DNA of 64,000 nucleotides. Source: Candidatus Accumulibacter affinis. GTDB taxonomy: Bacteria > Pseudomonadota > Gammaproteobacteria > Burkholderiales > Rhodocyclaceae. The notes beneath the pieces are model-generated. The model searched no databases. It saw only the letters and a program-made list of their open reading frames with translations, and had not been told where the DNA came from. The stretch covers positions 512,428 to 576,427 of the forward strand of contig JADJOT010000011.1 in the NCBI GenBank assembly GCA_016713625.1, in the 5' to 3' direction. This document shows, in pieces, positions 49,961 through 62,469 of this stretch (positions are counted from its first letter, which is position 1; each line of letters opens with the position of its first letter). The translations under genes were made by a program, and so were the position numbers.

Positions 49961-50467
49961 TCAGCGGGCCAGCAAGCGGCGTGCCCCGTTATAGCGCTGG
50001 ATCCAGTAGCTTTGGCCCATGTCTTCGACGCGAACTTCGGCGCCAGTACGTGGCGCATGCATGAAACGGTTGTCGCCAAGATAGATGCCGACATGCGAGA
50101 ACGCACGCCGCATGGTGTTGAAAAAGACCAGATCGCCGGGCTTCAGTTCCTGCCGGTCGACGATGGCACCGACCTCGCTCTGCTCGCGCGCACTGCGCGG
50201 CAAAAGGATGCCCATCGCTTCCTTGAAAACCAGCTGAACGAACCCGCTGCAGTCGAGACCGGTGTCGGGATTGGTACCGCCGAAGCGGTAGTTGATACCG
50301 ATCAGCTCGAAGCCCTTGAGGATCAGATCCTGCGCACTGCTGGTATAACGTTCCAGCAACGAAGGCTCATCGACGGGCTGCTGCTCGCTGGCGTGGACCA
50401 GGCCGGCCCCTGACAGGGCAATCAGGGCGGCGCCAAAAAGGGAGGAGAGGAGATGTTTTTTGTGCAT
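49961..50467 (-). CDS. NlpC/P60 family peptidoglycan endopeptidase
   Basis: This 168-residue exported protein has a signal peptide (LFGAALIALSGAGLVHA) and the NlpC/P60 catalytic set: Cys in 'LDCSGFVQLVF', His in 'FSHVGIYLGDNRF' and a third polar residue in 'FMHAPRTG'. The family cuts D-Glu to diaminopimelate links in the cell wall. It is a short, single-domain form without a binding domain, similar to E. coli MepS or MepH. It is followed by the terminator at 49918. Confidence 0.93.
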   Translation of the reverse strand: MHKKHLLSSLFGAALIALSGAGLVHASEQQPVDEPSLLERYTSSAQDLILKGFELIGINYRFGGTNPDTGLDCSGFVQLVFKEAMGILLPRSAREQSEVGAIVDRQELKPGDLVFFNTMRRAFSHVGIYLGDNRFMHAPRTGAEVRVEDMGQSYWIQRYNGARRLLAR

Positions 50468-50812
50468 GGGGACGGAATTTATGTGAAAAACGTCACGCTG
50501 TAAACCCCCTGGCGAGCCATGGTTGCTCCCGAAAGCAATTCAATCAAGCGCTGCAAGCCCATAACTTAACGAGAACACGGGCCTCGAATTGCTCTTTCCA
50601 GCGATTGTGCATGGCAGCTGCGATCGCTGAACGGAACGTGGTCCAGTCGTCCACCCGCCCCCTTTCATTCAGCAAGAAGGCTCTGCAACGCAGAGGATCC
50701 AGTCGCCGAGGCTCAAAACTGTGGAGGTTTGTGTTTATAATCGTCGGCCGTTCGAGACGCGGAGACTTATTCTCCGTCGCTGTGCCGATCCGATCCACCG
50801 TATGGAGCATGC
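50468..50812. other. Intergenic region with a candidate acuI promoter
   Basis: No gene is supported in this 345-base gap. TATAAT at 50736-50741, about 72 bases before the acuI ATG, is a good -10 element, but no strong -35 lies at the ideal distance. The other half must contain the promoter of the NlpC/P60 gene. Confidence 0.45.
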
Positions 50813-51808
50813 ATGAGTCCCTTCAAGGCTTTTCTGATCGAGGAAAAAGAAGGTCTGACGCAGGCTGCTTTCGTCAATCTGGACGAAACGCAGCTGGATC
50901 CGGGCCAGGTGACCATCAGGGTCGCCTACTCCAGCGTGAACTACAAGGATGCGCTGGCCGTCACCGGTGCCGGTCGAATCATCCGCCGCTATCCCTGCAT
51001 CGGCGGCATCGACCTGTCAGGAATCGTCGCAGCGAGCAGCGACCCGCGCTTCCGGCCAGGTGACGCGGTGATTGCGACGAGTTTTGACATCGGCGTTGCC
51101 CACCACGGCGGCTACGCCGAGTACGCCAGGGTACCGGCGCAATGGGTGGTCGCGTTGCCGGCAGGACTGTCGCTGCATGCCGCGATGGCCCTCGGCACGG
51201 CCGGGTTCACGGCCGCCCTGGGCATCGTCCGGATGCAGGAAAATGGCCTGCATCCGGGCAAGGGTCCGGTAATCGTCAGCGGTGCCACGGGCGGCGTCGG
51301 CAGCCTGGCGGTGGACATCCTCGCCGCGCTTGGTTACGAGGTGACCGCGCTGACCGGCAAGGCAGCCCAAGCTGATTACCTCAAGGGACTCGGGGCGAAA
51401 GCGGTGATCTTCCGCTCAGCGCTTGATCTGACGCGCGTGCCACCGCTAGCCAAGGCGCTCTGGGCCGGCGCCGTGGACAACCTCGGCGGTGAGGTACTGG
51501 CGTGGATCGCCAGCACCATGAAACAGGGCGGCACCATCGCCAGCATCGGCCTGGCAGCCAGTCCGCTGCTCAATACCACGGTGATGCCCTTCATCCTGCG
51601 TGGCGTTTGCCTGCTCGGGATTGATTCGGGGTATATCGGTGAGCCGTATCGCAGCGGCGTCTGGCAGCGCCTGGCCAGCGATCTGCGACCGCAACATCTC
51701 GATGAAATGACGCGGACGATCGCTTTCGACGAATTGCCAGGGGTCTTCGACGACTACCTCAAGGGTCGCGCGCACGGTCGTGTAGTGGTCGAAATTGCCG
51801 GCGCATAA
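50813..51808 (+). CDS. acuI: Acrylyl-CoA reductase (NADPH), AcuI/YhdH type
   Basis: This 331-residue zinc-free medium-chain reductase matches the AcuI/YhdH family, which reduces toxic acrylyl-CoA to propionyl-CoA. Blocks seen are 'YSSVNYKDALAVTGAGRI', 'GIDLSGIV', 'GTAGFTAALGIVRM' and the NADPH site 'VSGATGGVGSLAVDIL'. The neighbouring prpE makes propionyl-CoA from propionate, so both genes feed the same pool, although a signalling-like gene lies between them. Confidence 0.93.
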   Translation: MSPFKAFLIEEKEGLTQAAFVNLDETQLDPGQVTIRVAYSSVNYKDALAVTGAGRIIRRYPCIGGIDLSGIVAASSDPRFRPGDAVIATSFDIGVAHHGGYAEYARVPAQWVVALPAGLSLHAAMALGTAGFTAALGIVRMQENGLHPGKGPVIVSGATGGVGSLAVDILAALGYEVTALTGKAAQADYLKGLGAKAVIFRSALDLTRVPPLAKALWAGAVDNLGGEVLAWIASTMKQGGTIASIGLAASPLLNTTVMPFILRGVCLLGIDSGYIGEPYRSGVWQRLASDLRPQHLDEMTRTIAFDELPGVFDDYLKGRAHGRVVVEIAGA

Positions 51809-51821
51809 CTTGCAAGACGCG

Positions 51822-52955
51822 ATGGACAGTGCGCGGAAACCGCCTCGCATCCTGATTGTCGATGAGTCGCGGATAACGCGCGCGACGCTCATCAAGCACA
51901 TTCACGAGCACTATGACTTTCGCGAGGAAATCAATGGTGAAGCCGGTTGGCAGGCACTGGTGCTCGATCACTCGATCCAGCTGGTGATCTGTGCGCTGTC
52001 GATGCCGATGCTGGATGGTGACGGATTGCTGGCCAGGCTTCGCTCATCCAGGCTCGCTCGCCTGCGGCGGATGCCGGTGCTGATGATCGCTGGCGAGCAC
52101 GCGGATAGCAACCAGCGCGCCCGGGAGCTCGGAGCTTCCGACCTCATCGACAGGAACATCGCTGGCAGCGAACTGCTGGCGCGCATCGCCTCGCTGCGGC
52201 AACTCGTCGAGGCGCAGAACGAACTCAGGGAAAGACCCGGACTGCATCCGGAGACCGGACTGCCGACTCGCCAACAGGTCGAGTCGCTGGCCGGACAGGC
52301 CTGGTCGCATGCCTTGCGGCACAGCACTTCGGCAAGCATCCTGGTGATGGGCTTCGACGACTTCGCAGCACTGCGCGCGCAACACGGCGACCAAGTGGTC
52401 AGGAAGTTGCAGATGCGTTTCGTCACCCTGCTTACCGAAAAGATGCGCAAGGAGGACACCCTGGGCCACTACTCGGACAGCGAGCTGGCCATTGTCTCGC
52501 CGGGAACGCCCTACCCGGCCTGCGAGGCTTTTGCCAACCGCCTGCGCGAGGCGATTGCCGTAGCCAACATCGCCGTGCACGGACATCGCCTTGATCTGTC
52601 CGTCAGCATTGGCGTCGCCAATACACCGGTCGATCGTGTGGCCTCGGCCACTTCATTGCTCGGCCTCGCCGGCGATCGCCTGATGGCCGCGCGCCAGGCT
52701 GGCGGCAACCGCGTCCGGGCTGGTGACGACAAGCCACCGACCGAAACACCGGTGCCCCGGCTCAGCCATGCCATCGACCTGATCAGGAGTGGGCATGCGC
52801 ACGCGGTGATCCCGCATCTGGCGCTGCTCGGCAAGGAAATACTACCCTTTCTGGAACTGCTGGAAAGGGAGTTGAAGTTGGGTCTGCCATTGGCAGAGAT
52901 TCGAAAAAGAATGCTTGACCGAGAGCAAGGGGTCCAAGACACTCGGCAGGCGTAG
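51822..52955 (+). CDS. Degenerate receiver plus degenerate GGDEF protein
   Basis: This 377-residue protein (ATG 51822; an earlier TTG overlaps acuI) has an N-terminal CheY-like domain and a central diguanylate-cyclase-like domain. Both lack active residues. The receiver has 'ILIVDES' but Ala58 replaces the phosphorylated Asp ('CALSMPMLDG'), and the conserved Lys is Arg ('DRNI'). The GGDEF site reads YSDSE (217-221). It should therefore neither accept phosphate nor make cyclic di-GMP, and may instead act as a protein or nucleotide-binding module. The C-terminal about 70 residues are helical without a known domain. Confidence 0.8.
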   Translation: MDSARKPPRILIVDESRITRATLIKHIHEHYDFREEINGEAGWQALVLDHSIQLVICALSMPMLDGDGLLARLRSSRLARLRRMPVLMIAGEHADSNQRARELGASDLIDRNIAGSELLARIASLRQLVEAQNELRERPGLHPETGLPTRQQVESLAGQAWSHALRHSTSASILVMGFDDFAALRAQHGDQVVRKLQMRFVTLLTEKMRKEDTLGHYSDSELAIVSPGTPYPACEAFANRLREAIAVANIAVHGHRLDLSVSIGVANTPVDRVASATSLLGLAGDRLMAARQAGGNRVRAGDDKPPTETPVPRLSHAIDLIRSGHAHAVIPHLALLGKEILPFLELLERELKLGLPLAEIRKRMLDREQGVQDTRQA

Positions 52956-52999
52956 CGTCCACTAGTGCAGGTGGTTCACATTTTTGAAGAGGGAGTCTC

Positions 53000-54895
53000 A
53001 TGACGACAATCCAAGAGTTTCACAAGAAATCAATCGAAAATCCGGACGCCTTCTGGGGTGAAGAGGCCAAACTCATTGACTGGCACAAGCCGTTTACCCA
53101 GGTCCTCGATTTCTCCAACCCGCCGTTCGCCAAGTGGTTTGTTGGCGGCGAAACCAACCTCTGCTACAACGCCATCGATCGTCACGCCGCCAAGCGCCCG
53201 AACGACCGCGCGCTGGTATTCATCTCGACCGAGACCGACCAGGAAGTGGTTTATTCCTTCGCCGAACTCAAGCAGGAAGTCATGCGCATGGCGGCGATCA
53301 TGCAGAGCCTCGGGGTCGGCAAGGGCGATCGCGTCCTGATCTACATGCCGATGATCGCCGAGGCGATGTTCGCGATGCTCGCCTGCGCACGCATCGGCGC
53401 CATCCACTCGGTCGTCTTCGGTGGCTTCGCTTCCGGGTCGCTGGCCACGCGCATCGACGACGCCACCCCGAAGCTGGTGGTTTCATCGGACGCCGGCATG
53501 CGCGGCGGCCGCGCCGTACCGTACAAGGACCTGCTCGACGAAGCCATTTCTCTGGCCGTACACAAACCCAGCAAGGTGCTGATGGTAGACCGGGGGCTCG
53601 ACAAGGCCTTCAACAAGGTTGAGGGTCGCGACGTCGACTACGCTACGCTGCGCACCCAGTTCATGGACGCCGACGTGCCGATCACCTGGCTCGAGTCCTC
53701 GGAACCGTCGTACATCCTCTACACTTCCGGCACTACCGGCAAACCGAAGGGCGTGCAGCGGGACACCGGCGGCTACGCCGTTGCGCTGGCGTCGACGCTC
53801 AAGTACATCTTCTGCGGCAGCGAAGGCGAGACCTATTTCGCCACCTCCGACATCGGCTGGGTCGTTGGCCACTCGTACATCATTTACGGTCCGCTGATCG
53901 GCGGCATGTGCACGATCATGTACGAAGGAACCCCGCTGCGCCCCGATCCCGGCATCTGGTGGCAGATCGTCGAGAAGTACAAGGTCAACGTCATGTTCTC
54001 GGCGCCGACCGCGGCACGCGTGCTGAAGAAGCACGACACCGCCTACATGCACAAGTACGACCTGTCGGCCCTCAAGCACCTGTTCCTCGCCGGCGAACCG
54101 CTCGACCAGCCGACGCACGAGTGGATCATGGGCGAACTCGGCCTGCCGGTGATCGACAACTACTGGCAGACCGAGACCGGCTGGCCGATCCTTTCGGCAA
54201 TGCCCGGCGTCGAAAAGACCGAGATCCGCTTCGGTACGCCAAGCTTCCCGGTCTACGGTTACAACCTCAAGATCTTCCGTGAAGACGGGACGATCTGTGA
54301 CCCGGATGAAAAGGGCATCGTCGGCATCCTGCCGCCGCTGCCACCAGGCTGCCTGACGACCGTCTGGGGTGATGACGCACGCTTCGTCTCGACCTATTTC
54401 TCGCTCTTCCGCGAACCGCAGGTGTACTCCTCGTTCGACTGGGGGATCAAGGACAAGGACGGCTATCACTACATCCTCGGCCGTACCGACGACGTCATTA
54501 ACGTGGCTGGTCACCGTCTCGGCACCCGCGAAATCGAGGAAGCCATCCAGGGTCATCCGGCGATTGCCGAGGTGGCGGTGGTCGGCGTCGCCGATCAGCT
54601 CAAGGGGCAGATGCCGATGGCCTTCGCGGTGGTCAAGAACGCCGACAGCGTCGCCACGCCGGAGCTGGTGGCTGCACTCGAGAAAGCGGTCATGAAACAG
54701 GTGGATGACAGCCTCGGTGCGATTGCTCGCCCGAGCCGCGTGCACTTCGTGACGGTGCTGCCGAAGACCCGCTCGGGCAAGCTGCTGCGCCGCTCGATCC
54801 AGGCCCTCGCTGAAGGCCGCGATCCGGGCGATCTGACGACCATCGAGGACCCCGCGGCCCTCGAGCAGCAACGCGCGCTCGGCACCAAGGCCTGA
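53000..54895 (+). CDS. prpE: Propionyl-CoA synthetase
   Basis: This 631-residue AMP-forming acyl-CoA synthetase activates propionate. The ATP-binding P-loop 'YILYTSGTTGKPKGVQRDTGGYAVAL' and the C-terminal hinge 'GRTDDVINVAGHRLGTREIEEAI' with the catalytic Lys in 'PKTRSGKLLRRSI' are intact. The N-terminal 'FWGEEAKLIDWHKPF' and the length match PrpE rather than acetyl-CoA synthetase Acs. It starts at 53000 after a GGGAG ribosome-binding site. Use of volatile fatty acids for storage polymers would suit the inferred organism. Confidence 0.95.
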   Translation: MTTIQEFHKKSIENPDAFWGEEAKLIDWHKPFTQVLDFSNPPFAKWFVGGETNLCYNAIDRHAAKRPNDRALVFISTETDQEVVYSFAELKQEVMRMAAIMQSLGVGKGDRVLIYMPMIAEAMFAMLACARIGAIHSVVFGGFASGSLATRIDDATPKLVVSSDAGMRGGRAVPYKDLLDEAISLAVHKPSKVLMVDRGLDKAFNKVEGRDVDYATLRTQFMDADVPITWLESSEPSYILYTSGTTGKPKGVQRDTGGYAVALASTLKYIFCGSEGETYFATSDIGWVVGHSYIIYGPLIGGMCTIMYEGTPLRPDPGIWWQIVEKYKVNVMFSAPTAARVLKKHDTAYMHKYDLSALKHLFLAGEPLDQPTHEWIMGELGLPVIDNYWQTETGWPILSAMPGVEKTEIRFGTPSFPVYGYNLKIFREDGTICDPDEKGIVGILPPLPPGCLTTVWGDDARFVSTYFSLFREPQVYSSFDWGIKDKDGYHYILGRTDDVINVAGHRLGTREIEEAIQGHPAIAEVAVVGVADQLKGQMPMAFAVVKNADSVATPELVAALEKAVMKQVDDSLGAIARPSRVHFVTVLPKTRSGKLLRRSIQALAEGRDPGDLTTIEDPAALEQQRALGTKA

Positions 54896-54928
54896 TCGAA
54901 ACGGCTGGCTGGCGACTCGTCGCCAGAA

Positions 54929-54960
54929 CAGGCCTGCCGCCCCTCCAGGTGGCAGGCCTG
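54929..54960. terminator. Strong hairpin between convergent prpE and response regulator genes
   Basis: CAGGCCTGCC and GGCAGGCCTG form a perfect 10-bp stem around a 12-base loop, 34 bases after the prpE stop and 17 before the end of the convergent gene. It has no T-run, so it may act as a bidirectional or Rho-assisted terminator or as an mRNA end-stabiliser. Confidence 0.6.
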
Positions 54961-54976
54961 TGCTCTGCAGCAAGCG

Positions 54977-55354
54977 TCAATTCACTGCAGCGGCCGCGAC
55001 AAGGCCGGACAGAGTCTGCCGCAGGGCATACAGGTCGCTCTTCTTGTCGTAGAAGGCGCAGGCTCCCGCTTGCAGGCAGCGCTGGCGGTAAACGTCCTCC
55101 GCGTAATTCGTGAATACCATGACTTTCACGTCGGGATGATCTGAACTTACCGCTCGCAGAACCTCCAGCCCGCTGCCATTGAGGAGCTGAATATCCAGCA
55201 GGACGACGTCCGGCGGGTGGCTGCGAATGCTTTCGATGGCCGCAGCGGGACTGGCGAATTCGCCCACCACCTCGGCGCCTTCCACCCGCGCAAGCATCTC
55301 GCGCAGCAGGCGGCGGACAACGGCTGAATCATCAACGATCACGATTGACATCAC
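54977..55354 (-). CDS. Single-domain response regulator (CheY-like)
   Basis: This 125-residue receiver domain has the acidic pocket 'VIVDDSAVVRRLL', the phospho-accepting Asp in 'VVLLDIQLLNGSGLEVL', Thr in 'VMVFTNYAED' and Lys in 'FYDKKSDL', so it should be active. It has no output domain and could act by protein contact. It follows a degenerate receiver gene and the LuxR-type regulator on the same strand. Confidence 0.92.
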   Translation of the reverse strand: MMSIVIVDDSAVVRRLLREMLARVEGAEVVGEFASPAAAIESIRSHPPDVVLLDIQLLNGSGLEVLRAVSSDHPDVKVMVFTNYAEDVYRQRCLQAGACAFYDKKSDLYALRQTLSGLVAAAAVN

Positions 55355-55381
55355 GGTCGGTAACAGGGCAGTAATGACGCG

Positions 55382-55819
55382 TCAGTGCAAATGCACACGC
55401 GACTCCGCCGCCCCGCGCCGGAGGAGTAACTTTTCAACCTGGTCGTGTACCACCAGCGCGACGTTGGGCAGGAGACTGAGCGAGGTCAAACCGGGGACAT
55501 TGGTGATTCCCCGGCGCAGCACGATCACCAGCAGCGGACTGGTCCGGGCCGACGAGCGGTTGGCCAATGCGGCATGCACGAAAGCCCGCGACGCCTTGCC
55601 CCAACTGATGACGATCACATCGGGCGAGCACCTCGTCGCACAATCGTAGGCATCTTCAATCGAGCGAGCAGTCGCCACCACGTGGATTTCTTCACTTGCC
55701 CGAAGCGTCCCTCCCACATCGTCGAGGAACAGATTGTCGGTGTCTACCAGGAGGAGACGGGTGCGGTCGTGCGGCAGGGGGGTCGATGCGCAGGCATCCA
55801 TGGTGATCTCCGGCGTCAT
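55382..55819 (-). CDS. Receiver-like protein lacking the phosphorylation site
   Basis: This protein of about 145 residues begins 'RLLLVDTDNLFLDDVGGTL' like a receiver domain, but the loop that should hold the phosphorylated Asp reads 'VIVISWGKASR'. The C-terminal half departs from the receiver pattern. It cannot be phosphorylated in the usual way and may be a decoy or a structural partner. The start is uncertain: ATG 55819 is used, with 55876 and 55801 as alternatives. Confidence 0.65.
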   Translation of the reverse strand: MTPEITMDACASTPLPHDRTRLLLVDTDNLFLDDVGGTLRASEEIHVVATARSIEDAYDCATRCSPDVIVISWGKASRAFVHAALANRSSARTSPLLVIVLRRGITNVPGLTSLSLLPNVALVVHDQVEKLLLRRGAAESRVHLH

Positions 55820-56051
55820 TGGTCCGCGGGAAGAAAAAGCTCCTGCCTGCGCGAATCGATGTCTGGTTCGTATCATCCCCCATAGGCCAATGCTCCACTA
55901 TCGGCAGCGAGTGTAATTTTGTTGTCGGCGAATCCCTACACGAAGAGTGTGCCGACGTCCCGAACGTTCAGGCTGCCGATCGTCGCCAGGCGCATTCTCG
56001 CCGGGCAAGCTGCCACGCACTGGCTCGGCGCTCGATTCTGGTCACGCCGGA

Positions 56052-56693
56052 TCACGACAGCATGCCCTTATCGAGTGCATAACGAGCCAGTTCCGCGTTG
56101 CTGTGCAAGCCGGTCTTGTCGACGATTCGGGCACGATAGGTGGTCACCGTCTTGGGACTGAGATGCAGCGCCTCGGCGATGTGGTTCAGGCTCTCGCCGG
56201 AGGCGATCCGTCGCAGCACTTCGACCTCCCGGTCAGACAGCGCATCGGCCGCGGCTTTCCTGCCCTGCCCCACCTCAACCGCCAGTTGCTCCAGCAGCGC
56301 CGGGCTCACATGCTTGCCGCCGCTGGCGACTTTGCGGATCGCCGCGAGGAGCGTCGCCGGCGGGCTGTTCTTGGTCAGATAGCCGGATGCGCCGCCTTTC
56401 AGCGCGCGCACGGCATAGACCTCCTCGGCGTACATGCTGAGCATGAGCACGGCAAGCCTGGGCCGCTCCGTCCTGATCTGCTTCAACAGCTCAAGGCCGC
56501 CTTTGCCGGGCAGGCCGATATCGACCAGTGCGACATCGAATTCGCTGTCGCGGATGATGTGGATCGCTTGTTCGGCATTCTCCGCTTCGCCCGCAACCTC
56601 CATGTCTTCCGCCTGAGCCAAGAGCAGCCGCAAGCCGCCGCGAACCACCGCGTGATCATCGACCAGCAGGACCTGCAGCTTGCGACCGTTCAT
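56052..56693 (-). CDS. NarL/LuxR-family response regulator
   Basis: This 213-residue protein has an N-terminal receiver (acidic 'LLVDDHAVVRGGLRLLL', Asp in 'VALVDIGLPGKGGLELL', Lys in 'YLTKNS') and a C-terminal LuxR helix-turn-helix ('LSDREVEVLRRIASGESLNHIAEALHLSPKTVTTYRARI'). Its ATG overlaps the stop of the upstream histidine kinase by one base (TGATG), so it is the cognate regulator of that kinase. Target genes are not evident. Confidence 0.94.
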   Translation of the reverse strand: MNGRKLQVLLVDDHAVVRGGLRLLLAQAEDMEVAGEAENAEQAIHIIRDSEFDVALVDIGLPGKGGLELLKQIRTERPRLAVLMLSMYAEEVYAVRALKGGASGYLTKNSPPATLLAAIRKVASGGKHVSPALLEQLAVEVGQGRKAAADALSDREVEVLRRIASGESLNHIAEALHLSPKTVTTYRARIVDKTGLHSNAELARYALDKGMLS

Positions 56694-59179
56694 CAGCTCT
56701 CAACCGGCATGCGCAAAACAAGGATGCTGCCCTCCTTGACGCCACGCGACAGCGTGATCTCGCCGCCAAAGCGGGCGGCGCGTTCCTGCATCCCCAGCAG
56801 GCCCCAGGATTCCGTCTTGATCAGGCATCGTTGCCAATTCCCACACCGTCGTCCTCGACCGCAATGATAACCGCGCCGGCTTCCCGGCGGCCACGAATCT
56901 CGATGCGCGACGCCTGCGCGTGCCGGACGCAGTTGGTCAACGCCTCCTGCACAATGCGAAACATCGCCGTGGCACGCTCGGGTTCGACCTCGATCGCCGC
57001 CACCTCCGCGGCAATCGCGACCTGGCATCGCAGACCAGTCCGCTCTTCAATCTGCCCGGCGTACCATTCGATTGCCGTCCATACCCCGAGGTGGTCGAGG
57101 ACGCTCGGCCGCAGATCGCTGATGATTCGACGCATCGTATCGACGGCCGAATCCAGCAATTGTGACGCCTGCGCAAGCTGTCCATCGCCGGGCAGCGCCG
57201 CCTCCTGAGCGCGGTCGATGGCCATCGCGATCGCCCACTTGACGCCCGTCAGCGTGCTGCCGAGTTCATCGTGCAGTTCGCGCGCGATGCGCACCCGCTC
57301 CTCCTCGCGAACTCGCTCCAGGTACTGCGAGAGCTGTCGCAGCGCTTCGTTGGAAGCCAGCAGCGAATCCTGGCTGTGTTTCAGCGTCGTCATATCGACG
57401 ACGTTCACCAGACGCCATCGATTTCGCCATGGACGTTCCGATGCGGCGCGTACGAGGACAAGGTCCAGAAAAGACGCGCATCGTCGCCACAAGCCACCGC
57501 GGTCTCCGCCGCAAGCAGTTCGGTCGTGCCACGCAGGCGCGGCACGAACTCGTCGGCGACGACCACTTCGCCCGCCAATGCACGCATCAGGTAAGCTGTT
57601 ATACCGTGCAGTCGCGCGTTCGGGGCCAGCTCATCCAGATGCTTGCCGATCGCTGCCTCGCGTGACAGCCCGGTGGCGCGCTCCAGGAATCGGTTCCAGA
57701 CGATCACCCTGAGCGCCCGATCATAGACCACGAACCCTTGATGGACGTTGTCCAGGATCTCCTGGGCGAAACCTCGGCCTGCAGGCGCGCGGTGATGTCC
57801 TGACCGTTGCGACGAAGAAGTCCACGCGCCTGTCCTCCTGCCGAACCGGCTTGACGTCCGTCGTGACATTGATGACCCTGCCATCCTTCCGCACGAAGCG
57901 TTTGTGCGTCTGAAAGCCGTTACTCGCGCCGCTCAACACGCGCTCGAAGTGGACCAGGTCGGCGGCGAGGTCGTCGCCGGCGTGAGCTGCGTCCAGGTCA
58001 GGTCGACCAGTTCTCGCGCGGGTAACCCAGGATTTCGCACAGGCAGTCATTGAAACGCAACCAGCGCATGTGGTCCGCCGAGAGGATGGCCATGCCAACG
58101 AAGGGAAGATCGAAAAAAAACCTGAGCAGGCGATCCTTCTCCACGCTCTGGGCGGCGAGCTCGAGTTGGTGCGTTCGTAGTTGCTGGCGCCACAACAGGC
58201 GGATCAGCAGCGCGACGACCAGGACGGCGGACGTCGCGACCAGGCTGACCCAGAACACCAGCTTGCGCAGCGGCGACAGTACTTCGTCGCGGTCGATCTT
58301 GGCCACCAGATGCCACGGCGTACCGATTACCGGACGCGTGGCAGCCAGCACGCTGACCCCGCGATAATCCCTGCCCGCGATGACCTGCGCTGTGCCGGCC
58401 AGGACGGCGCGGGCAGCCGGCAGTTCGCGATCAGCGAGGGCTTGACTGAATAACAGCGCTGTTCCCTGGCGATGGCGTAATTCGTTCAGATACAGGACGC
58501 TGTCCCCCTCCCGACGCACCAGCAGCGTCTCGGCGCTCGGGCTCGGCGTCGGCCAGCTCTGGATCAACGGGAAGACAATACGTTCTACTGGCGTGTCGAG
58601 GATAACGGCGCCCACCGCCTGCCGTCGGCCATCGATTTCCTTCACCAGCGGCGCAACCCAGTCCAGGTGGACGCGGCCCGACTCGCTCCGATACAGATCG
58701 GTGGTCGCCACTCGGGTCGTTGCGAGTGCTGTGCGGACCGCTTTGCGGAACGGCGCCCTCGTCACTGGTATCGTTTGACCCGAGGGCGAGGATTTGTTCG
58801 CCGTTGGCGTCCACCACCACGAAGCCGTCATAGGCATGCACCCGCTTGAGCGTTTCGAGGCGTTCAACCACCCGCCGTCGGGCCGCGGCATCGCCGTCGC
58901 GCGCCACCCGCGAGACGTCTTCATGAAGCCCGGGCTGGCGCCAGGACAATCGCGTCGCCAAGTCGCTCGTCCAGCCACGCTTCGATCTGGCTCGCCTTCA
59001 GTTCGGCGATGGCGCTCAGATCGGCGAAGGCCTGCTGCTCCAGGCGCGGCGTCTCCAGGTGAAAGACACCAGCCGAGCAGAGGCACGAACGACAGCAAAC
59101 CCAGGATTACCCCTGCCACGCCGCGCAAGCGTGATTTGGGCAGCATCCGGGCGAACAGGGGTGGGAAATCAAATGGCAT
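56693..59179 (-). pseudogene. Membrane sensor histidine kinase, NarX/UhpB type, broken by several frame changes
   Basis: Read across frames, the product is one kinase. An N-terminal membrane helix starts at ATG 59179 (MPFDFPPLFARMLPK). It is followed by a periplasmic sensor domain (58.9-58.3 kb), a second helix ('VFWVSLVATSAVLVVALLIRLL'), two PAS domains, a HisKA_3 dimerisation domain ('RVRIARELHDELGSTLTGVKWA', the phosphorylated His) and an HATPase domain ('NCVRHAQASRIEIRGRR', 'EDDGVGIG'). At least five frame changes are needed. Because the conserved residues remain intact, sequencing error is more likely than decay. Its response regulator follows directly. Confidence 0.8.
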
Positions 59180-59574
59180 CGATCCGAGGATACCCACCCG
59201 ATCAACGGCGGTCAATCTCCCGTCGTGCCGAAGATGCCGCGATGGCGAAAGACCCTTTGGTCAGAACACCGAACGCAGCCTGACGGATCTTCGTCCGCGC
59301 CGGACAAATGGGCGTTCTGTATGGCCAGCGCAAGTGGAACGGAAAACGGGTCCGGACCTAGAGTATCCTTTCATGGAAACCATTTACGGGTACACAATGT
59401 CGTCAGGATCCCGCCCGTGGTCTCGCTCGCCAGCGTTGCCTCGGTAATCGTCACGGCAGTCGTCCGCTCCCTGCGCAAGGAGAGGCTTACGCCGCGTTGT
59501 GCCGGCCCGCGCACGCCGGGAAAGCCAACGCCCAGCAACACCACCCAGCCAACCAGTTCAATTGGAGAAACAAG
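59180..59574. other. Intergenic region between the kinase gene and DUF456
   Basis: This 395-base stretch has no supported gene. It should contain the divergent promoters of the kinase operon (minus) and the DUF456 gene (plus). Base calls here may be affected by the frame problems seen on both sides. Confidence 0.45.
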
Positions 59575-60053
59575 ATGACCGCAGTCCTCTGGATAGTCGC
59601 CGTCGCCTGCATGCTGCTCGGCCTGCTCGGGGTCTTTCTGCCGCTACTGCCCGGGGTGCCCCTGCTCTTCGGCGGCATGCTGCTGGCAGCCTGGCTGGAC
59701 GACTTCGCACACGTCGGCACGCCAACCGTGGCCGTACTCGCCGTGCTGACGCTGCTTGCCTGGCTGGTGGAAACCCTGGCCTCGGTCTGGGGAGTGCAGC
59801 GTGCCGGCGCCAGTGGCATGGCGATCGCCGGCGCCGGCGTCGGTGCCTTCCTCGGCATCTTTGCCGGCTTGCCGGGCCTGATTCTCGGGCCAGTCGTCGG
59901 CGCCGTCTGCGGCGAGTACCTCGCCCGGCGGGACCACCGCACGGCAGCGCGTGCCGGCATCGCCGCCGGCATCGGCCTGCTCGTCGCCATCGTCGCCAAG
60001 CTGGCGATTGCTGTGACGATGCTCGCCATTTTGTGTTTGCGTGGTTCGCTTGA
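59575..60053 (+). CDS. DUF456 family membrane protein (one probable base-call error near the end)
   Basis: This small polytopic protein of about 159 residues has the DUF456 pattern: 'LLGLLGVFLPLLPGVPLLFGG', 'ASGMAIAGAGVGAFLGIF' and a Gly-rich helix. The frame as written reads past the expected end and would give a spurious 310-residue product. If the run ATTTTG at about 60029 had one more T, the end would read 'IFVFAWFA' and stop at 60051-60053, which fits the family. I annotate to that stop. Function is unknown. Confidence 0.8.
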
Positions 60054-60059
60054 AAGTGG

Positions 60060-62312
<2,253 letters not shown>

Positions 62313-62469
62313 GGGGCGACGATTCTACAGCAGCGGCGCTTGCCGGCGCCGGTTTCGGCAGGGCGATCGAGGCCAGCGGCACCAGGAGGACAGGCATTTC
62401 CCCGTTACTGCCGGTGCTGTTAGGAACCCCTTCCCTGATCCCTGCTGCCAGCGCTGCCCGGTGGCCATA

